The notes under the pieces are model-generated. The model made no database searches. It had not been told where the DNA came from and was given only the letters and a program-made list of their open reading frames with translations. Shown piece by piece: positions 6,992-10,728 of a stretch of DNA of 10,728 nucleotides. Numbering within the stretch: the first letter of the stretch is position 1; each line of letters starts with the position of its first letter. The stretch is from Accumulibacter sp031732815 (GTDB lineage Bacteria > Pseudomonadota > Gammaproteobacteria > Burkholderiales > Rhodocyclaceae). The translations under genes were made by a program, and so were the position numbers. The stretch lies in the NCBI RefSeq assembly GCF_031732815.1, contig NZ_JAVMKF010000002.1, positions 1 to 10,728 of the forward strand. Direction: 5' to 3'.

Positions 6992-8190
6992 GCGATGCCT
7001 CCCTTGCGACCGCCGATGTCATGCGCTTCTCCCGACCGTGCCAGCGCCAGGCGGCAAAGTACTGGCCCGGAGATCTCCATGATTGCTGCCGCAAACAACG
7101 GCAGCAGCAACGAAGTGCGACCCACCTCGGGATAGAGGCTTGAAATCTCATAGGCCATGAAAACTGCAGTGGCTGACAGGGGCTGGATACCGACGCCAAT
7201 CCAGAAGCGCTTTGCTACAGGAAGGTCTGTCGCAGTGAAATGAACGGCCGCCAGCTTGGCCCCTGCGCGCACAATCAGGAGCCCGATGGCCTGCAGGGCC
7301 GTCATCCAGGAGAATTCCCACCAGGGCAGCGAGGCGCCGACAATGACGAAGAGGATGATTGCCAGCAGCCAGTGCGCCTCAGGCAGAGCCGTATAGGCCA
7401 GCGTCTGGCGCCGGTCGTTCAGCGCCAGCAAGGCACCCATGATGAACAGCGTAAGAAAGACCGGAACGGCCATCATCCGTGCAATCCCAACCGCAAGCAG
7501 TGCCATCGCGACGAGCACAAAGACCTGTGCGAGAGAGCGCTTGGGGAGTCGTCCGGCGACCGCGAGCGCAAAGCGCGAAATGGTCCACGCAATGGCCGTT
7601 GCGCCGACCGCAACCCAGAGCGGGTGAATGACGGCATTGGCCCAGTCGTCGCTCAGTTCGGCGTGGACAATGCCCAGAACGAAGGTGAAGAGAACAAACG
7701 AAGCTGCCGTGGCGATGGCCGTGTGCAGGATGATGCGCTCCGTGACTTGCCCTTGTGCTGCAGATTCTTCCACCGTCAGGAGAACCACGGCAGGTGCCGA
7801 TGCCATTGTGACCGCGGCCGTGGCGGCGGCCCAGCTGGCGCCGAGACCGACGATGCCCCAGGCAAAAAGCAGAACGGCAACGAACGAGAGGGCGACATCT
7901 GCGGCCGTGGCGCGCAGCAGGCGATGATTGCCGATCAGCCATCTGAGATCCAGTCGCCGCCCGGCCTCCATCAGCAGAAGGCCAAGCGCTGCGTCGGCAA
8001 TCGGACGGGCGTGCGCCAAGGATTCGGCGCTGATCCAGTTGAGCGCTGACGGGCCGAACACGATGCCTGCGAGGACGTAGCCCACCATCTTCGGCCAGCC
8101 GAGCCGCGCCCGCAGCCACTCGCCGGCGAGCAGGCCGACGACAAGCAACAGGCTGAAGAGTGCCAAGGTGTCGATCTGATCGGGGAATGG
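6988..8190 (-). CDS. CPA2-type cation:proton antiporter, 5' end lost in gap (400 aa visible)
   Basis: This is a polytopic inner-membrane protein of the Na+/H+ exchanger (PF00999, CPA2) type. Visible landmarks include GWPKMVGYVLAGIVFGPSAL (31-50 of the visible part), LLLMEAGRRLDLRWL (71-85, equivalent to the common LFLAGLELD), MASAPAVVLL (129-138) and VFLTLFIMGALLALNDRRQT (244-263). The frame is open to the gap edge, where only a short hydrophilic lead (PFPDQID) precedes the first helix, so few residues are missing. It ends soon after the last helix, without the RCK/TrkA-N domain of KefB/KefC. The helix that carries Asp in NapA- or KefC-type antiporters reads HTAIATAASFVLF (156-168), with no acidic residue, so ion coupling may be unusual. 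The stop overlaps the ligase ATG (ATGA). Confidence 0.85.
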   Translation of the reverse strand, partial: PFPDQIDTLALFSLLLVVGLLAGEWLRARLGWPKMVGYVLAGIVFGPSALNWISAESLAHARPIADAALGLLLMEAGRRLDLRWLIGNHRLLRATAADVALSFVAVLLFAWGIVGLGASWAAATAAVTMASAPAVVLLTVEESAAQGQVTERIILHTAIATAASFVLFTFVLGIVHAELSDDWANAVIHPLWVAVGATAIAWTISRFALAVAGRLPKRSLAQVFVLVAMALLAVGIARMMAVPVFLTLFIMGALLALNDRRQTLAYTALPEAHWLLAIILFVIVGASLPWWEFSWMTALQAIGLLIVRAGAKLAAVHFTATDLPVAKRFWIGVGIQPLSATAVFMAYEISSLYPEVGRTSLLLPLFAAAIMEISGPVLCRLALARSGEAHDIGGRKGGIA

Positions 8191-8290
8191 NNNNNNNNNN
8201 NNNNNNNNNNNNNNNNNNNNNNNNNNNNNNNNNNNNNNNNNNNNNNNNNNNNNNNNNNNNNNNNNNNNNNNNNNNNNNNNNNNNNNNNNN
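8191..8290. other. Assembly gap (100 N)
   Basis: Exactly 100 Ns, the conventional placeholder for a gap of unknown length. It removes the 3' end of the amidotransferase gene and the 5' end of the antiporter gene. The two coding frames on either side do not match across it, and any single protein read through it is an artefact. Confidence 0.98.
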
Positions 8291-8875
8291 CTTGATGGCC
8301 TGGTGGTGAATGGACACCGTCCCGCCGCGGCGCTGTTCGGGATAGAGCCGTGCCATTGAGGAGTTTTCGTCCCATTCAACGTCATGGATGTGGCGATCGT
8401 AGTCGTCGTGCAGGTGAATCGAAGCGCCAGGAATCTGGGTCGAGATGTCCTGCCAGAGGGTGCCGCCCAGTGCGACATTGATCAGCTGTGCGCCCCGGCA
8501 GATGCCCAGTACCGGCCTGCCGCGTTCCATGAATTCATGCAGCAGTTCCATCTCATAGGCATCCCGGTGGCGGTCGCCCGCCCAGTCCGCTTGCAGCGGA
8601 CTTTCTCCATAGCACTGAGGGCTGACGTCCGCGCCACCCTGGAGAATCAGCCCGTCGAGTAGGTCGGCGTAATCCGACAGCCGGAAGCTGCTCCGGTTGA
8701 CGACGCCATCGCTGCACACCGCCGGAATCATCAGGACCATCGTCTGCCGCGACATGACCCAATGGGCGACCGACTGTTCAAGGTATTGCAGAGACTTGGA
8801 CTGCAGGCCTGTTGCGCCCTCGGGGGGGTGATAGATGCGTGCCGAAAGACCGATGCGGAGCGGGCGTCTGCTCAT
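8291..8875 (-). CDS. Class I glutamine amidotransferase / gamma-glutamyl hydrolase (PuuD, C26 type), 3' end lost in gap
   Basis: This is a cytoplasmic hydrolase of the peptidase C26 family, relatives of PuuD that cleave gamma-glutamyl amides such as gamma-glutamyl-GABA. Seen in the 195 visible residues: an N-terminal strand RIGLSAR, DYADLLDGLILQGGADVSP with the oxyanion-region GGADV, the nucleophile elbow GICRGAQLINVALGG with the catalytic Cys, LWQDI, and HHQAIK carrying the conserved histidine region just before the gap. PuuD-like proteins are about 250 aa, so roughly 55-65 residues are missing. ATG 8875 begins MSRRPLRIG, which matches the usual family start, and is preferred over a TTG inside the operator. 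The Shine-Dalgarno sequence is weak. It is the first gene of the probable operon running to pit, with a MarR-type palindrome centred 40 bases upstream. Confidence 0.9.
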
Positions 8876-8906
8876 GGAATTCTGCCGAAGCCAAAAGCCA
8901 ATAATA

Positions 8907-8923
8907 ACATTGACCGTCAATGT
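8907..8923. promoter_or_regulatory. Probable MarR operator, copy 2
   Basis: ACATTGAC and GTCAATGT form a perfect 8-bp inverted repeat around one central C. It shares ACATTG-N5-CAATGT, plus a following A, with the palindrome upstream of marR; only the five central bases differ. It lies in the 125-base divergent region, 40 bases upstream of the amidotransferase ATG and 86 bases upstream of the lipoprotein ATG. TTGACG and TTTACA, both -35-like on the minus strand, overlap it, as expected for a repressor site, but no clear -10 was found. Confidence 0.7.
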
Positions 8924-8928
8924 AAAAA

Positions 8929-8942
8929 TTGATCGGAATCGA
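8929..8942 (+). promoter_or_regulatory. Possible FNR/ANR box
   Basis: TTGATCGGAATCGA matches the FNR consensus TTGAT-N4-ATCAA in 9 of 10 positions. It is centred about 65 bases upstream of the lipoprotein ATG. If it acts at the usual -41.5 position, transcription would start near 8977; a weak TAATCT lies at about the right -10 place. The site partly adjoins the MarR palindrome. It could be a chance match. Confidence 0.35.
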
Positions 8943-9000
8943 TTGCTGATAGCCTAACGACTGGGTAATCTCCACGGCTTTGACAAAAAAGCAGTTTGTA

Positions 9001-9591
9001 ATGCAAACAAACAGATCTTCGGCTAATGGCCATGACTCGTGGCGCGCCGTTCGACAGTTCGGCGGATGTTCCCTGCTTGCCGTATTCCTGCTGGGGTGTG
9101 CCACTCCGCAGCCTCAGACGCCGGATTCGGCCCAGAAGGAAGGGGCGGCTCGCAGTGCTGCCGCTACTGTTGAGCCGGCACCCCCATTGCCGTCCGTCGA
9201 CAGCGAGAAGGATCCTCCGGCGATTGCCGAAGGAAGGAGTGTGTTCTTCGCGCGAGGTTCTGCCGAAATCGAGCCAGAGGCAATCAAGGTGCTGGAACTC
9301 CACGCGGCCAGGCTGCGAGCCAATCCCCGGCTGGTCGTGACGCTGATCGGGCATTCCGATCATCTTGGCAGCCGTTCCTACAATCTCGCGATTGCGGAGC
9401 AGCGTGTTGCGGCGGTAGCCAAGGTTCTGCGCAGCATGGATGTCCAACGGAACCAGATCAGAAGGTTCAGCTTGGGCAATGAAAAGCCGGGCGTCTCATG
9501 TCAGAACGAAACCTGTCGACGCAAGTGGCGCCGGGTGGATCTGTCCTATCCCAAGCCAAATACTGTGCGTCGGGTCGGGCGAGAGGAATAA
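9001..9591 (+). CDS. OmpA/Pal-like outer-membrane lipoprotein, 196 aa
   Basis: This is a predicted lipoprotein that binds peptidoglycan non-covalently. A rather long signal ends in the lipobox FLLGC with Cys33 as the lipid site. A Pro/Ala-rich linker (about 37-75) follows, then an OmpA C-terminal domain from about 79 to 183. In this domain, VFFARGSAEIEPEA matches the opening strand, GHSDHLGSRSYNLAIAEQR (117-135) the GHTD..G...YN..L...R signature with its binding Asp and Arg, and KWRRVDLSY the closing strand. Cys167 and Cys172 near the end could form a disulfide. ATG 9001 has a weak ribosome site; an in-frame TTG at 8980 would add seven residues. The gene diverges from the amidotransferase operon and stands alone. 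Family is secure; whether it works with the Tol system or another envelope complex is unknown. Confidence 0.88.
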   Translation: MQTNRSSANGHDSWRAVRQFGGCSLLAVFLLGCATPQPQTPDSAQKEGAARSAAATVEPAPPLPSVDSEKDPPAIAEGRSVFFARGSAEIEPEAIKVLELHAARLRANPRLVVTLIGHSDHLGSRSYNLAIAEQRVAAVAKVLRSMDVQRNQIRRFSLGNEKPGVSCQNETCRRKWRRVDLSYPKPNTVRRVGREE

Positions 9592-9626
9592 AAAAATGGG
9601 TTGCGGAGAGGAGGCTCCACAACCCA
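9588..9626 (-). terminator. Leftward terminator-like hairpin with CCUCCU loop
   Basis: TGGGTTG and CAACCCA, then GGAG and CTCC, form a 12-position stem with one mismatch and a 6-base loop (9597-9626). On the minus strand the stem is followed by seven Ts and AT (9589-9596), the standard form of an intrinsic terminator for leftward transcription. On the plus strand there is no U-tract after the stem. No protein gene on the minus strand lies to its right, so it would end a non-coding or antisense transcript, or act only as a stem after the lipoprotein gene. Confidence 0.6.
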
Positions 9627-9885
9627 AACACTCGATGTTGCTACTGTCCTCTCAACGAGAGGGCTCTCACAGAAGCAAGCGCAGGTTATCAATTTGTCAG
9701 TAAGGATCATGTTAACAAACAGGGCTCGGATCACGAAAGTCACTTCGTGGTTTGCGCAACGTTAACGAAAAGTAAGCGCCGAGAAACTCGTCAGTTGATC
9801 GTAAGTTTCAGAACCAAGACTCCGTAGCGGGCTTGGTCCGTAGTGGACCGCAGCTTGAGTTTTCAACACAAAAGGAGGAGTCATC
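9592..9885. other. Hairpin-rich intergenic region, no protein gene
   Basis: This is 294 bases between the lipoprotein stop and the DUF4212 start. Besides the leftward terminator at 9597-9626 it contains CCTCTC-AAC-GAGAGG (9648-9662), CACGAA-AGTCAC-TTCGTG (9732-9749), and two overlapping hairpins close to the next gene (9813-9849). GTTAAC occurs at two sites about 50 bases apart. Short frames here show no protein-like character. No sigma-54 site was found. It likely holds the promoter and leader of the symporter genes and possibly a small RNA. Confidence 0.6.
9813..9849 (+). promoter_or_regulatory. Mutually exclusive hairpins in leader of symporter genes
   Basis: ACCAAG (9813-9818) pairs with CTTGGT (9832-9837), with an inner CCG-TAG-CGG. 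The GGT end of that stem also belongs to GGTCC (9835-9839), which pairs with GGACC (9845-9849). The two hairpins cannot form fully at the same time. TCCGTAGCGG and TCCGTAGTGG are imperfect direct repeats 16 bases apart in the same stretch. It ends 21 bases before the ribosome site of the DUF4212 gene. Confidence 0.35.
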
Positions 9886-10146
9886 ATGTCATTAAGCGGC
9901 CAAGGCGCAGCCTACTGGTCAGCAACCCTCAAATTGCTGGGCGGTATCCTGGCGGTATGGTTCATCTGTTCATTCGGCGCGGGCATCCTGTTCGCGGACG
10001 CACTGAACAGCATCAAGCTTGGCGGATATCCGCTCGGTTTCTGGTTTGCGCAACAGGGTTCGATCTACATCTTCATCGCGTTGATCTTCTTCTACGCGAA
10101 GGCGATGGGCGACCTCGACCGCAAATTCGACGTTCACGAAGACTAA
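9886..10146 (+). CDS. DUF4212 small subunit of sodium:solute symporter, 86 aa
   Basis: This is a small inner-membrane protein with two helices, about residues 13-37 (ATLKLLGGILAVWFICSFGAGILF) and 52-70, typical of the DUF4212 (PF13937) family. These proteins are encoded directly upstream of a large sodium/substrate symporter and are taken as its small subunit. The conserved pattern of a Trp/Phe-rich first helix, the GGYPLGFWFAQQGSIYIF segment and a charged end (AKAMGDLDRKFDVHED) is present. AAAGGAGGAG lies just before the ATG, a very strong ribosome site. The symporter gene starts 12 bases after the stop. Codons are strongly biased to G or C in the third position, as in highly expressed genes. 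Confidence 0.92.
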   Translation: MSLSGQGAAYWSATLKLLGGILAVWFICSFGAGILFADALNSIKLGGYPLGFWFAQQGSIYIFIALIFFYAKAMGDLDRKFDVHED

Positions 10147-10158
10147 GGAGCCGACTGA

Positions 10159-10728
10159 ATGGATCTGCAAACTACAACCTATCTGGTGGTCGGCGCGTCG
10201 TTCGCGCTGTACATCGGCATCGCCATCTGGGCGCGTGCCGGTTCCACCAGTGAGTTCTACGCAGCCGGTGGCCAGGTGCACCCGATCATGAACGGCATGG
10301 CAACGGCCGCCGACTGGATGTCGGCAGCCTCGTTCATCTCGATGGCCGGCCTCATCTCCAACATGGGCTATGGCGGTGGTCTCTTCCTGATGGGCTGGAC
10401 CGGTGGCTATGTGCTGCTCGCCATGCTGCTGGCCCCGTACCTGCGCAAGTTCGGCAAGTTCACGGTGCCGCAGTTCATCGGTGACCGCTTCTACTCGAAG
10501 TCGGCTTCCACCGTGGCCGTGGTCTGCCTGCTGACCGCATCGCTGACCTACATCATCGGTCAGATGACGGGCGTCGGCGTCGCGTTCTCGCGCTTCCTGA
10601 ACGTGTCGTCCGATACCGGCATCTACATCGGTCAGGCGATCGTGTTCCTGTACGCGGTGTTCGGCGGCATGAAGGGCATCACCTACACCCAGGTTGCCCA
10701 GTACATCGTGCTGATCTGCGCCTACATC
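10159..10728 (+). CDS. Sodium:solute symporter (SSS family), N-terminal 190 aa, runs off the window
   Basis: This is an inner-membrane transporter that couples sodium entry to uptake of an organic solute. The visible part begins MDLQTTTYLVVG and contains SEFYAAGGQVHPIMNGMATAADWMSAASF split over 31-59, the segment where SSS members (ActP-like) carry their sodium-site and substrate-site residues. KFTVPQFIGDRFYSK and GGMKGITYTQVAQY, also typical of the family, follow. AAGGAG ends 8 bases before the ATG. Pairing with DUF4212 places it in the two-subunit branch often called the VC2705 subfamily, whose members are annotated for acetate or related carboxylates; the substrate here is not shown by the sequence. 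The C-terminal two thirds is outside the window. Codon use is strongly biased, suggesting high expression. Confidence 0.93.
   Translation, partial: MDLQTTTYLVVGASFALYIGIAIWARAGSTSEFYAAGGQVHPIMNGMATAADWMSAASFISMAGLISNMGYGGGLFLMGWTGGYVLLAMLLAPYLRKFGKFTVPQFIGDRFYSKSASTVAVVCLLTASLTYIIGQMTGVGVAFSRFLNVSSDTGIYIGQAIVFLYAVFGGMKGITYTQVAQYIVLICAYI

Noticed and set aside
7240..8049. 269-codon plus-strand frame opposite the antiporter gene
   Set aside because: It is low-complexity, charged sequence and is a mirror of a clear membrane-protein gene on the other strand.
6988..8478. Apparent fusion of amidotransferase and antiporter through the gap
   Set aside because: The part right of the gap is an out-of-frame shadow of the amidotransferase. 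The real amidotransferase frame does not continue into the antiporter frame.
7379..8920. Single long minus-strand frame spanning the N gap
   Set aside because: It is open only because Ns are read as unknown residues. Past the gap it is the wrong frame of the antiporter, giving Arg-rich shadow sequence.
9546..9743. 65-codon minus-strand frame across the hairpin region
   Set aside because: It crosses the terminator-like hairpin and runs into the lipoprotein gene antisense. There is no ribosome site or protein-like composition; the region is better explained as structured non-coding sequence.

Overview
The window looks like a chromosomal fragment from a GC-rich, respiring proteobacterium, most likely a betaproteobacterium of the Rhodocyclales type. 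This placement is inferred from gene content, namely a c-type cytochrome lipoprotein, a DUF4212 plus sodium:solute symporter pair and a YbdK-type ligase, and from general codon use. It is not based on any database match. No tRNA, rRNA, CRISPR, transposon or phage gene was seen. A run of 100 Ns (8191-8290) is a scaffold gap that truncates two genes.

Left block, minus strand: a MarR-family regulator (899-1411) is followed by a GC-rich hairpin. After it come a small two-helix membrane protein (557-793) and a monohaem cytochrome c lipoprotein (117-560), which overlap by ATGA. Diverging from marR on the plus strand is a CLC chloride/proton exchanger (about 1736-3013). The marR/clc intergenic region carries a near-perfect inverted repeat, ACATTG-N5-CAATGT.

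Central block, minus strand, read from 8875 down to 3015: a class I glutamine amidotransferase of the gamma-glutamyl hydrolase (PuuD/C26) type, the gap, a CPA2-like antiporter without an RCK domain, a YbdK/GCS2 carboxylate-amine ligase, a periplasmic protein of the serine beta-lactamase fold with a damaged active site, and a PiT phosphate transporter. Two of the junctions are ATGA overlaps and one is a 21-bp gap, so this is probably one operon. It meets clc tail to tail with one base between the stop codons.

The head of this operon carries a second ACATTG-N5-CAATGT palindrome, the only other copy I could find in the window. The simplest reading is a self-contained MarR regulon that joins gamma-glutamyl amide chemistry to cation/proton, phosphate and chloride transport. 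I do not recognise this combination as a described system, and it is the most interesting item here.

Right block, plus strand: an OmpA/Pal-like lipoprotein (9001-9591) diverges from the operon and has a possible FNR-type box upstream. It is followed by about 290 bases without a gene but rich in hairpins, including a terminator-like structure pointing leftwards whose loop is CCUCCU. A DUF4212 small subunit (9886-10146) and the start of its sodium:solute symporter (10159 to the window end) follow.

Bases 1-116 hold no gene I can support, only weak hairpins downstream of the cytochrome.
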